This document shows, in pieces, positions 26,301 to 39,800 of a stretch of 64,000 nt of DNA (the first letter of the stretch is position 1; the number at the start of each line of letters is the position of its first letter). The position numbers and the translations under genes were made by a program. Source of the stretch: Neelides folsomi (Eukaryota; Arthropoda; Collembola; Neelipleona; Neelidae); contig JAQGBZ010000070.1 in NCBI GenBank assembly GCA_034687125.1, positions 62,001-126,000 of the forward strand. The letters run 5' to 3'. Below the pieces are notes generated by a model. The model did no database searches. It saw only the letters and a program-made list of their open reading frames with translations, and was not told the origin of the DNA.

Positions 26301-29300
26301 AAAGCAATTGACCACCTGAGCCAGTAAATTAGGTAATTTATCATTCCAGACAATTTTTCAAGCGGTCGGGTGTTTAGGTTTTTGGACGGCGGACCATCGG
26401 CTCGTGGACGGACCCGGAAGAGCTCACTGTCCATACCGGAGCATTAAACATATTTCGACCCTTCTCGGGTGTCTGCGGACCAAGGGGCGCTCCAATGAAG
26501 GGGAGGATGAAATGAAGTGATCAGCTCACACGAAATTCATTTCAAGACCCGGCTCACAATTTTCGTGGAAATTGGTTCGTCTTTTAGAGGAGGCGGGTCT
26601 TGGACGCACTTCTTCTCGCCCAACTCTCCAAGGGTGGAAGCGGAAAGTCGAAGATGGAAAGGAAGGGGCAGGAATCCTATCTCCTCCATACTAATCACGG
26701 GAGACGCAGAATACGAAATCAAATGGATTCATGAAGAATTGGGGACCATCAAAGGAAGGAGGCTCATGAGGAGTCAGATCACGACGTGAACTTTGAATGC
26801 TGGGTCTTTATACTCCAGAATCAGAATAGCAGAAAAGGGTCGCTATGTCTTTGCAAAAGCCGCTGAGGGTCTGTCAAGCTGACCTCCCTCGCTGAATGTC
26901 AAGCCAGAAAATTGGGGTGCAAAGGCATTGGGAACGGCGTGTGAGGAATATCAAGTGATTTACAAATTGATCTCAACAAGATCAGTCAGCTCGCCCGTCC
27001 GATGAATACCTTTGTGCCCCCAACATATACCTACTATACATTCATATATGCAGTGGATATCAGGGAGGGTCCGTATTCTCCGTATACTCCGCATCACCAT
27101 ACGGCATATCAATTGAGGACTTTGTCCTCCTCCTCACGCGTTCCCTCCCATCAGCAACTTTCCTCCAAAGAAATCATGTTTCACTTGAGAAAGTCCCAAA
27201 AGTCTTAAAATGCATAAGTTTGACGAGGATTGGGGCTCGAGGGAATTGACGGAGTCTTGGACCATCCATGGGTTTAAAACATATTCAAAGGAAGGCGAAG
27301 GGGAGCGACGTGAGGTGACTTTTGGATCCTCACATTTTGTTTGGCAATTGAATAAAAATGAGTGAAATGAAGGCTGGGTTTGTAGGGAGGGCTTGGCCCT
27401 TACTAGGCCTTTTCTTCATCTCGAAGGAAAAAGTGAGAGTCATGAGGATTGAAGATGAGATATTAGATCATCGAATGTGTCGTCAAATTAGAGTAATGTC
27501 CCAAAGGTACTTCTATTCTACAATGGAATACAATGGGATTCCCTCATTCCATTATAAGAAAGGGCGCAGAGGGGTCGAAATATCATTTGGAAAGAAATGA
27601 CGACTAAAAAGGTTGTAACTCTTTGAGACGTTTTCAAAAAAAGACAAAATCAAATTTACAACAAGTTATCCTCTTCAAAAACTTTGAGAACAAAACCTCT
27701 CTCTCCCATTTTGCCATCTCTCTTCTTTATTACATGAAATTGGGGGAAAATTGGAATAAAAGCATTTCCACTTTTCCTACCCTCGAGATGTGTCTTGAAC
27801 TCTTGAAACTCATTATGATCGAATATGACTCAAGATAGTAATATATCAACCCAAAGTTTATACCAGCAATAAGGAGAGATATAAGTCAGGAAAAGGCTTT
27901 TGAGAATTTAGTTTTCTTATTCCTCCATTGTCTTATCCCCATCACTTGCGAGAAAGAATTCCCCCAGTAAAGTACGAAAAAGGGGAAAGGTTTAGAATCT
28001 TTAGAAGGATCTTCAATCAGGCTATGGTAAGAAATACATTGGACTCTCCACCACTACCAGATGAGATAAGGAGGAAGAAAAATACGGCAGATTTATTGAT
28101 GAAATTCCTTTCGGAATTCGAATAATATTTTGTGAGAGAAATTCTCTCTCGTCGGCTCGACCTCCAACTCCCTTTCATATTGAAGGGGAGAATCTTGGAG
28201 TGGAGAGATGCGGAGGAAAGCGGCTGGGTGTGTGGGAGAATCATCACAGATGAGGAATCTACGGACGGCGTATACATAAGGAAGGAATAAAAAGGGAATT
28301 TGGAAATCTTCCCTTTCATTCACTCGGATTTAGAGACAGAAGAGCCCTGTGTGAGAGAAGGAGTCAGAGGAAGGAGGCTGCGGAGGGAATAACCAATGTC
28401 TCTCAATTCATCTCACTCGTCTGGCACACTAATAACTTCACCACCTAATACACGACCGGGCGAAAAACTCAGAGTTCCAGTTCCAGCATTCATTATCCAA
28501 CAGCATCTTTCTCCATTCGATCCACATCATGATCCAGAAGAACTTATAATATCCTTTTCAGGATCCCGAGTGAATACTTTATACTCCCAATACTTTATTC
28601 CAAGGGCCTTCCAAGAACCAACATTATTTCAATTTTATCTTTTTCCTTCTCACATCTCTAACTATATTTTCTCACTTTCTCTCTCGCCTTGTGGTTTGCT
28701 GGGTCTGACGTCCATTCCTACTCACCACTATCACATACACAGCTTTCTTAATCTCAATTCAATTCCAGGGCGGAAGGGCGGCTATATGCACAAACATATT
28801 ATGTAAGTGAGCCATTGAATTGATACCGATGTTCATTCTTTAAATGCTCTCGTGTCTGTGGTGCCTATGGCGAAAAGATTATGGGAGGACTGCGCGGAAT
28901 AATAACACTAGAAATGTTGATATAGGTTGAAAGGAGGAAGGCAAAGTTATTCTAATGCCGTCGAGAGGACATTGGATGGTTATGGAAAGAGAGCCGGGTT
29001 CTGGAAGTGAAGGCGGCGAACATTCGGAGACCATAATGGAATGGAATGATAATAGGGAGGAATTACGGGAGAGGAATATGGGATCCGCTCAATAAAATCC
29101 ATCTTTATGGTTTCTCAGACGATTCCATTTGAATTTTTCCTCCTCGAATAAAATATTTTCCGTCGACAGACCCCCGCTGACCATGAGAGCCCAAGTTGAG
29201 GAAATATTGCTCCAAACTCCCCGTTTCACCCCATTCCATTTACATAGTGAATACAAAAGCAGGGCTCTTCACTTATTCATGAACTCCTCGTCGTTGGGTC

Positions 29301-32300
29301 TCCGGATCCCTTTGAAGCTCCTTGGACGACGACCTCCCTCATAGGAGAATCCCTCACCTCTTCTTTTCCAAGGGGAGTCCAGGAAGGAGTCGGGAGAAAG
29401 GAAGCAACCACTTTCATTAAAACACTCTTTATTCCTCTAACGATGAGGGCATATAATAAGGGATATAATAAGGGTCGTGTAGTAGGTGCTCCATGGCCTA
29501 TTGTCTATTCTATTGGGCCACTCAGAGAGTCATCGAGAGAGAAATAGGAGAGAAAAGTCCGAAGGTTCAGTTTCAAAGGGGGATTTGGGGAGGCGATTCA
29601 AAGGATCGTCTCTCTGAATTCTGAATTCGGATCCTGCCTCATGTCTCATGTCTCAAAATGTTTGAGCCCGGAGCTCTAACCCGAGTGGAGAGTAGGTCTA
29701 TAATGCACATATAATGTTTTAGTAGGGGGAAAAGGTAGAGAGAAGGGTTACTGATGCTGAAGAGGTTGATGTTTCCGGTTGTGCAAATGTATAATGCTGG
29801 TCGAGTAGCTCGCTCGGAGGTGATGGGATGAGGTAAGATATATTCTATGTGGGAGGGAGAAGACTAGGGAGATTGATCCCATCCTCCAGGATTTTCTACT
29901 CTGAACAAACACAATATATAAAGTAAACTCGGACCCTGTTTACAATTTCGATGGTCATTATTAAGAGAGAGAGAGAGAGAGTCGGATGGGAAAGATTCCT
30001 TTTTAATAATTCGTTTATCTTTGCAGAGCAGCCAGTTGAGATGGAAAAGGAGGAAAGTGGTTTCATTTCCCATCACTTCCATGTATTTATTCTATACCAG
30101 ATATGAAATGAATTACGTTTGTCTTCATCTGACCAACTACTTCAGATTTCTCATGTCTCCCTCCACCTTCATGTCCCCTCCTGTTTGTTCAATCCCTTCT
30201 TCATGAATTTTGATCATGAGACGTATCAGGAGAAACAGAAGCCTCTCGCATCCATTTCCCATCTCATCAAGAGGAAAAATGAAACGAGAGGTCTTTCCAT
30301 TTCAAAGTTTCGCTCACAGAGTCCGATCTCTGTTTGTCTTTCACTCACTTCTTCTTCCAAGAAAAAGAATAACATGGCAAGCCTCAAGCCATAAAGAGGA
30401 TTCAAAATCAAAGAGCAGTTTTTATGTTTATTAAATTTTCTGTCTCTTTTGATTCCTTTTCTCTTTTCTGGGATGCGGGCAGAAGCGTCAGTTTTCCCTT
30501 ATTCCCTATTTTGCCCCAAGGCAAAAAATAATGCACGAGAGGATGAATGCCCAGCCGAGGCTAATGCAATACTCCCTTATTCGATATATGGACCCTGGTT
30601 ATTCCTTCAATGGTAAAGAACGGGCTTTATCTCCCACTTGCTCTTATTGCTTTTCTACTTTATTCTTCGACATTACTCTCAGCTCATTTCTCAAACAACC
30701 ATCTCGTTATTTTATTCCCTCAGATTCCTTCTTATCCCCTTTAACCATGCTTTGTTTCTCTTCAATTAAATCGACCTGCCCACGTACGTTCCTCTCCTCC
30801 ATTTCTCATCCCGACTCCATAGAGATCCCTTTTACTCCATATCTTTTCCATTATGCCTCCAACAAAAGGAATGGATGCAAAAAGAACTGGGGATTGAAGA
30901 GCAAAAAGGTGTCGATGTTAATAAGAAGGCCTAAATAGGGATCGAATGAAATTGACATTCGCTTTATATGGAATAGGCTGAGAGTGAGAGGAGCTCATAA
31001 GTCATGGAATCATGACTCCTCCGAGCCTTTTGTGGCAAGTTGATACAACAAAGGCGAATATGAGAAATAAATAGAAAATGAAATGAACACGAGTCGAGTG
31101 GAGACGCGCCAAGGATGAGGAATGGCAAAGGGAGACAAGGAATGGAAAGAAGGGAAATGAGATGTGCTCTAAGGAAGTTCGTATAGTTGAGGAAGCTCTC
31201 GTAATGACATTTTAGATTTGAAATGATTGATAGTTCACGTTGAGGGGGGTTCCTTAGCTCAATACATGTGTTCTTAACAATGGGGACTCATTGTAGCATC
31301 TTCCGACATAAGTTGAGCCGACTTCTATGTGTCTGTTTACGTCTCGTCCTCCCATTTTAGGGCGCTAATATTTCACGAAGGCGAGAAAAGTATTTGGAGA
31401 AAAATTGTTCATCATATCAATGTATGTGTTTCTTCACATTTTACCTTAAACTAACGGCCCACAGGTTTGAATAATATGAAAAGTCATTTTCAATATCTTT
31501 TGAAATAAAATTTAGCTGAGTCATGTCCCGGTCATATTGCTTATTAAGTTAAATGCACACCAATATCCTCAAAAATATTCTGAAGGATCATAGAAGTGTG
31601 AAAGGCGGGTCTACCGTGTTATGCTTATTATGTATTAGAAGCATATATTTTGAAACGGTAAATCCATTTTTGAGTTTAGAAAACTCTAAAGAGAAGAACA
31701 GACAGGTAATACTTATGTAAATCAGGATTCTTAATAAAATATTAATAATACGTATTACGTTAGTTTACGATCAAAAGCTAATGGTGGTGTTTCTCAGAAA
31801 CAGCCGTGATCTTTGAGTGAACTCTATAATGAACAAGATATTGCGTTACGAATTGTAATTTTTAAGATGGTTTCTGGCATTAAGAGATAGAAGCCATTAA
31901 AGAAATGTGTGAAATCCGAGCTTTAGAAAGATAAAAGGGTTGAAATTGTGTGAAAGAGTTATCTGATAGGCTAATATGAGAAGTGGCTCGGATGAAGGAG
32001 AGAAATGTGAGGAGAAAGTGGGAGGTATAAGAAAATGAAATAAAAGTCAAAGTGTGAGAGTGGGGCTGGACGAAGATGGTCCGAGAGAGCCATCAAATAT
32101 GAGGAGAAAGGCGACTGGTAAAGTAAGACTAATAAGGACAGAGGACGAAGACGGAGCAGGGCCATCCCGGAGAATCCTCTATCGGAGGAGGTGGAATAGT
32201 ATAGTCATAAATTCCCATGAGAAATCGTGTAAAGTGGCATTATATAAAAATGGAAAGAAATGTTCAGTTTCTCTCTCGAGTCGTATCATGCTAGATATGC

Positions 32301-35300
32301 ATGCTCCGCCTTGAAGCCGGGCGGGTCGTGTGGAGTGGAGCCGACGGGATCTTGGTTCCTTCTTGTATGATATTCGCGACGGCGTTCATCATGATTTACT
32401 CGGCCACTCAAACATTCCCTCGCCCTCCTCATGGATATGCCTTTTTTGCCCTCATAATAACGGGGCTCTCTCTCCTTTTACTCTCTATTCCCCGTCACCA
32501 TAAAATGCTGGCTCGTAAATTCTCATTATTCAAAAATTGACCCGCCGAGAATTCCGGGTTTTTCCCGGGAAAAGACTCTCAGAGAACCTTTCGGGTAATA
32601 CGCGAGAGTTTATGCCCTCGGCGAGCGAGGTTTATTGTCTCCTCTCCATATACATTGCTCATTCCTGTTTTCCAAGTCTATGCTCATTGGGTGCGGACCA
32701 TGGTGATCTCTCGGCAAGGTATATCTGGTTATAAAAGCATATCCCTTGCTAGTCCCCTGATCTTTCCGACTTTTCCCCCTCTTCTTTATGTCCATCATCA
32801 TTTATGAGCATCACGTCCAATTAGCATTTCTTATCAGCCTCCCTTCGAGCTACGTACAGCTACTAGATGTACTTTTCGATCCTGCCTTCCTTTTCTCTCA
32901 CCACAAATTATTCCTCTCCCTTTCAAATTGAGCTCGATTTAAGATCCAATTTGAGCACCATCTGAAGCCCCATTTCCCCTCCACTCTCATGTCCTTCCAA
33001 TATCCAATATTTCTCCCCTTATGAGCTTCTTTATGATCATCTTCGTTTTTAAATCGAGGCAATTGAAGTCGCTCAATAAGCGCAGAATTATTCTGAAGAT
33101 ATTTCCTCATTGGGTTCGTTCGGAATGCAATTTCCTAAATCCACCCAACCAATCACAATTTATCTCTCCATGAGGAAAATTCACATTTGAGGGCAAATGG
33201 GAATTAAAAGTATTATTGGAAGAAGAGATGAGAGACGTCATTAAGAATAATTGGACGTCGAAGAGGATGAGGAGAGGAAGAGTATTTAAAGAAATGAAAA
33301 AAAGTTCTTTTTATAAAATATATGAGTTCTAAACCTATTAAAAAGATTTAGTCATTTACTTAGTCACGGGTCCAAGGAATGAAAGGAGGGAAATGGAAGC
33401 AAGGGTCGGAGAGGGAGGAAGAAGATTCATTAGTTAGTAGTGGAAAACGGTTCAAGGCTCCTTTATTGGCTATAGAAAAGTGAAAAATGGGTATTCATAT
33501 AATAAGAATTCTCGGATTGTCCTTTTTTGAATTGGGGAGTCGAAGAGCCAGAGGATAAGACTAGGGAAGTTATTATGTCTCAAGTGAATGGGAATGGAAG
33601 ATATAGTATTAAGTATATATGATTTGAAGATGTAAAAGGAAGGTTAGCAAAACGTCGAGTCATTGATTATTCCTTCTTGAGGAAGCAAACAAGGGTTCAG
33701 AAGAAGCTCCTTCTTCTCCCGTACAACTTTCATTCCTCTTCTTCTTTTCCTCCGGATTACACACATTATGGAAAGGGCGAGTGGAGGATTTGACAAAAGA
33801 TTCGGCCAATAGTCATAGAAAATAGACAGAGGAGTAAGGCAAATTGAATAGATGGGAAATGAGATAGATTTTCCTACCCGACTAAATTCTTTTGCCTTAT
33901 TCTCCCACTCATATATTTCATTTGGCGGAAGGAGCAGATCTCTTATCCATCCCCCGCTTTGCAACCTCCGCTAGCTTATGGTCAAGGATTCAAGGAGAGA
34001 GAAAGAGAGATCAAAGGAGAATGATGGGAGAGATGTGAAGTCCCATAGTCCAACCCTCTTCTTACCCCCTCAAACATTTTATCATGAAAGATAGGATAAT
34101 TGAATAAAGAAAAGTTTTCTGCGATTCTTTGCGAATTCTTTCCTTTTCTCATGTTCCAACTTTTATTATAAAGAGTCCAAACAAAGATTACAAGCGGCCA
34201 TCAGACTTAAGTATATGCATTAAAGATATACGGTAGGAAAATCCTTTTCGCATTCCATTCCTTCTTTCCTATCCTCGGATTAAGATCCGCTTGTCAACAG
34301 GATCAAAATGCTCATCTTTTCCTATTCCATAGTAGTAAAATGTCATTACGCATGGAGGAAGCAAAGTAGGGAGACAAAATGGAGACGGAATAAGAATGAT
34401 GGAAGTAATATTCCGCCGAATACGAATGCCCTATCTTTAATATGAGTTTTGCTGCCCCTTCTTTGACGGCCACTCTCAAATAGAACCACTTCCGTTATTC
34501 CATCTCAAAACTTTTTCTTCTTCCTTTCTCCGTCGTGAGGAGGGGAATAATAGGATTACCCTTCCTCCGAGACACAGATTTCCTCATGGATATGGATGAC
34601 ATTTGTCCACATCTCGCATCTCATCAGCTCCCTCCCTCCCTCACACTCCAATTTTAGAATATGACGAGGGAAAGAACTGACTTTTGAAGATGAGATGGCT
34701 TTTCATACACTTTGACTCTTCATCTCATTCATGATATCACAATGATGCATCCAAGGAGAAATCTCATTTATGTAATTCATGTGGGGAAATCTGCTCAATG
34801 TGAGAGGATTCCATTATACAGCTTTACTTATTTTTCCTCAACTCCCTTTTTCGGACAATGGATATGAATTGTAGAAATTTGAGCATATTTCTCATCTTTG
34901 ATCTCTCGCTCTAACATCGGACAATTCATTCATATTCCTCGAAAGATAAGTAGCTTACGGCTTAAGGTTCCATATATTCACTCGGAGCATTCTTCTCATC
35001 CGATATACTTAATATACACTTACATTAAATTGTAACAGTGTAGTTATGTATTTAGATATGTGTCTATTCTATACATATTCTACGAATACAAGTTACGACT
35101 CTTTCTTATTGCATTTGATATGACATATAGAATTCATCATTCTTTGCAAATATAAAAGAAAATAGAAATGAGCTGTTGTTAGACTTTGATCAATATATCT
35201 TTGGCAAACCATCATAATATTCTTTTGTTAAACTCTAAGCAAAACTTTGGAGAATAAACCAAAATTTGAAGAATGGAAAAACTTTTTTCCTATCTCAAAA

Positions 35301-36610
35301 CATCATGTATCATCTACGAATACTGAAAAAATATGTATGTAATACATCTATAATTCATGTATCATATTAATAAACTTATGTAAGGAATAGTAATACTTTT
35401 CAGCATAAAAGGATTTGCCTCTACTAGAAATACTTGCATGTGCGTCATTACGATATAACATTATTCTTAAATTAAATGAATTTTACCCATTCCTATTAAT
35501 TTTTCAACTTCCTTAATTATGATACTAAATCATAATGTACTCGTGATGATTATGCATCTAAAACAAGGGGTAAATAACTAGGTATATACAATTTATTAGT
35601 ATAAAATGATATTTTATGGTAATGAGATGAATTTATAAGAATTTAAAGGTTCGATACATCGGCATACCATAGTGTACCATAGCTAATAAATGTTATCAAA
35701 AAAAGTTTCGATTTAAAAGTTACATATCTAGTTTTAGATGCGATTGAGAGACGCCTTGAAAAGTTAAAGATGAAAGGTTAGATTCAAACAGAATTTCATT
35801 CATTGATGAAAAGGAAGCGATTTGTTTGAAAAGGAAAGAGGCAGTTTTTGGATTGATTGGATCGAAACTCTCCCCCTCGGGTACTTACCTCTAAGTGCAG
35901 AAGCGATAATAGAAAATGAAGCACTCTCACTTTATTCCTGATACCCACCCTCTACGTTAAACAAAGGAAAGAATAAAACACTTCGAGAGGTAAACACTCG
36001 GCTCCTTGTGAAACAACCACTAATTATTCTTCAAATTATACAATCCTTCTTTCAACATCGTGGTTAATTTAATTTATCAATGAACAATAAAATTCTCAAA
36101 TCTTCGCTCACTCCAATTGATCGCTTTATTTACTGATGAATATCAATATAGAGTACTACAATATCAGTATTGTAAGTAGTCGCACTTTTTATACAAATTA
36201 TTTATTCAATAAACAATAATAATTTTTGGTTATTAAATTGTAAAGTACTTGTACTTTGATGCAAAGTGCAATTTTATGCAAAATTGGGAGATCTACTGCG
36301 TACGGACAATTTTGTATGACTAACAAATGAGTAGTGGATTTTTGTAAATTGTGAAAAGTGGAGAGAAATAACAGGTTCTCAGGCTGAGATTGGTTAAATG
36401 CATCAAAGGGTGCATAATGGATGTGAAAAGGTGCAAGCGGAATTGTGGATTCATTGACTTGATTGAAATGGTTTTGGGTGGAAAGGATAAGAAAGGGGGA
36501 AGTAAAGGATGTGGAGGGATGGGAAAGGTGCGTGTAAAGCAAGGGTACTGACAGAGTGGGAATCTCCCTAAACACCCGTTCAGGTTCCCCCTCTCCGCAA
36601 ATTAGCATTT
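20393..36610. other. Long gene-poor noncoding region (middle part)
   Basis: About 16 kb without a recognisable gene. Very AT-rich stretches (about 20.4-21.0, 25.1-26.0 and 35.0-35.8 kb) alternate with GA/CT-skewed DNA that opens long meaningless frames. Local tandem duplications are visible, for example two copies of ATATAATAAGGG near 29.45 kb and two of CATGTCT near 29.64 kb. I see no tRNA, rRNA or CRISPR structure. Confidence 0.45.
29964..29981. repeat. (AG)9 microsatellite
   Basis: Eighteen bases of uninterrupted AG dinucleotides in otherwise GA-skewed DNA. It could bind a GAGA-type factor, but simple slippage explains it equally well. Confidence 0.85.
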
Positions 36611-36611
36611 T

Positions 36612-36798
36612 AGGGTAAAACATCTCTTCAATTCAAATGCAAGATTCTAACCCTTCTTTTGGGGTAAAAATGAATTTTTCTCACGACACTTTTAGGGTAA
36701 AGAGGGTAAAGGAATGAAAAGTGTTAAAATTTTTGTTAAAAAAGTCCCCTTTCAATAGAAGGTTCACCCCTTTTTCCTCCGCGGCCAAAAGGGTAAAA
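36612..36798 (+). repeat. Cluster of GGGTAAA motifs
   Basis: Five copies of GGGTAAA (near 36612, 36661, 36694, 36703 and 36790) occur within under 200 bp on one strand, each followed by A or G. There is no regular spacing, so it is not a tandem array. It may be a chance cluster in A/G-rich DNA or a set of binding sites; I know no factor to assign. Confidence 0.5.
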
Positions 36799-36800
36799 AG

Positions 36801-39800
36801 GCTTGGAAGGATATGGGAAAAGGAAACAAGAAAAGTGGGAAAAAGGTTCAATCGAAGGAAATTTGAATGAGAAAGTAAGGCATTTTTGTGGAAACTGAAT
36901 TATTCTCTCACGAGCTCACCGGCGATGAAGAGTTGTAATATCCCTTTACGTTCTCACGTACAAATACACATGTTTTCTCAAAGATATTTACATGGTATGA
37001 AAAGGGTTCTCTCTACTTTATATGCGTGGAATCTATAAAAATGGAATATGGTGAATCTGTGTGAGAGGGCTGAGAGATCCCCAAAAGGATTCTTTTATCT
37101 ACTTGTATTATAGTAGAATGAGTAAAAAAGGGGTTCCCAGGAAGCGGGTTTTGGGAAAAGTGGAATCTTAAATATTTCAAAGTGCTCTCAAGATCAAAGC
37201 GGGGAGAGGGCAAATCAATGACTTCAAACATTTACTCTCCTCGTTTTCGCAACTAATGAAATATTTCCTATACAAAAAGTTTCTCTTCCTGAATTTAATT
37301 CACTTCAATTGGAGTCGCTCAATACCCATTATAGACTCCTATGTATTGTCATATGTATGTTATATAACTTTATATATGTACGTATAAGCTCCCTATCCAC
37401 ACGGATGAACACAGGGTACATAAGTAAATACCTCCATACATACATATGTATAACCCCCTATCCCCTAATAGGTATCTTTGTTAACGAACATCCCTTATTC
37501 TCCTTCTTAGTTAGTCTCCTAAGCTCATCTATGTATACTATGTACGCAATCCATATTGTATGGGATAGAAGAAAGGAATAGGATGTATGGTATATTTTAT
37601 AGGGACTTTCTCGGCAATCCTTCATTTCTCCTTCAAAAGTAAACCTCATTAATCGCTTTCCTGAACTCTTCACTAACAAGAAACTCCCTTTCCGAGGACA
37701 AGAATTGAATAAAACACTTAAGGCAGGTACTTTCATAGCATGTCGAATCTTTCCCCCGTCGTCTCTTCTAAACAGTTTCATTAGGATTTTTGGAAAGGTT
37801 CTCCTTTGCTAAAGACCCAACTCTGCCTATACGTTCAATTCCCTCAAAGAAGAATTCCGAAATCTGATTTAAGGCAATAGACTCCCAATCTCACTTGACT
37901 CATTCTCATTAGGAAGGCTCTTTGATTCAGGGAGTGTTTGGCAGAGAGGCCCATCAATCGACTTCACTACGAAACCTTATTATGCTTAATATTTATAGCC
38001 ATTGTGAAATTACGAGAAATATGTACAATGTATGGTCGTAATGACCTTTTGGAGTCAAAACTCCCCCCAGCTTTTCCATATATATAAAAGAAATAAATGA
38101 TAAGGGAAATAATGAGTTTATATGAGGAACGTAATCTAATCCAATTGGAAGAGCGATACATAAGCTCTGCTCCCCAGCAAAGGAAATATATTAACTCAAA
38201 GTCTGCTCACCGTATTTGTATACATAGTGGCGTACATTTGTATTATACGAGGCTTTCCGTTCGCATTTCCCGTCATCTCCAGCATGGGATTGGGAGAATG
38301 TATTCTGGAAGAGTCTCCTGATGAGGATTATGATGAGGAGAACATAGTTATGGAGTTGGGGGAAGGCGAGGAATAGAAATGATACGAGAAGATTTTCCTT
38401 CTTTGCGGAGGAGAGACGTTCATTAATCACAGGAGTTAGTTTAGGAGATCGATGGAGCAGAATGCATCATTGGAACTCCTCTGGTTCCTGGTACTGTAAT
38501 GCGTCGTAAAGTCGGGAGTTTAGGCGAAGGAGGTACAAGGCTGGAATCGAATGCATTTCTCATAATCCTTACACAGCCTCTATACTAACTATGTAGATCC
38601 CTCCTTATCAAAAATACAATTGCGGAGAGAACTAATGATTGGAGAGAGCCGGAGAGAGTTGAAGAAGGAGATTTTGAGAATTTCCCCTCGGTCCAGTCAC
38701 TCGACTTCTGCCAATGAGGTCCAACAGAACCCAATGAGAATCTTTGCGGAGTATAATTAAGGAGAAACTTCTCGCCTCTCCACCAGCATACAAAAAATTG
38801 ATCATAAAGAAGTTCCTAATAAAAAGGAAACATTTCTTTGCATTGTTCTTCCTCGCTTTCCCAGCACTGGGAAAGATACCTTTGGGGAATGGGGAATGGG
38901 AGAATATCCAATCCTACGTCTCAACTCTACTAACGACCTCGGCCAGGTGTAATAAGTTTCCAAAAATTACAGGCGTCGTAACTTATGGCCCCGCCACCAC
39001 TTTCTTTCTTCTTCATCTTCCTACTTATTACGAGTGTTCCCCCTTTAATGACTCTACACCCTGAATTCGTTTCCGCTTCCCAGCAGAAGCTCGTTGATCA
39101 AGCTTACTTTCATATTACACATTTTCAGTTCCTCCGCCCTTAATGGCATCAAGAGATATGAGAACCTTTAAATGAGGGTGTGTAAAGGGTGCTCAATTAC
39201 TGTTATTTGAGAAAATGTTATGAAAGGCTAATTTATTATTTCTTTCATATACCAAGTGTTCTCATAAAAAATTACAGAATATTTTTATAATAAATAATTT
39301 TAAAAAATCTTATTGTCTACCTATTATAAAGTTGAATAAAGTAAATGATAATACATAATATGCAATATTAATTACTATCCAATAATATGTAATTATAATA
39401 ATATTGCCGGTAGTATTAAATCACTAATTTGACTATAGATTTGGTGGGCATTGTAATTCGTGATCATTTTTCTGTAAATTGGATGGTTTAGATTTTTAGA
39501 TATTCCATTTATTTGACCCCTTCGTCCGGGGTAATAATAATAAGCCTGTAGATTTGTTCAATACTCCTAAAGCCTTTGGCGGCGCAAAAGTCAAACGTGG
39601 GAAGTGGGGAGATGCCATGGTGGTCAAATATGAACGGAGAATACTAAAACTGTCACCCAAATTCGCATCACGTATTTATGTAAGGAAAAGTTCCTCCTCC
39701 CTATCCTTCCCTTCGCATTCGTTTATTTTTACAAATTAGTCTTCGCTTCGCTTCCTCGCCTTTTTTTTCTCATCATCACTGGTTTTTTCACCCGAGCGTC

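Noticed and set aside
28396-28806. 136-codon plus-strand frame
   Set aside because: Ser/His/Pro/Phe-rich translation of CT-skewed DNA without motifs or splice context; not supported as a gene.
32301-32540. 79-codon frame with hydrophobic stretches that look like membrane helices
   Set aside because: Two Leu/Ile/Phe-rich stretches arise readily from T-rich DNA; no conservation signal or splice sites.
35640-35665. GGTTCGATAC resembling a tRNA B box
   Set aside because: No matching A box or acceptor stem at the right distance.
36198-36623. 141-codon minus-strand frame
   Set aside because: No recognisable motif; overlaps the GGGTAAA cluster and has compositionally driven residues (Pro, Leu, Ser, His).
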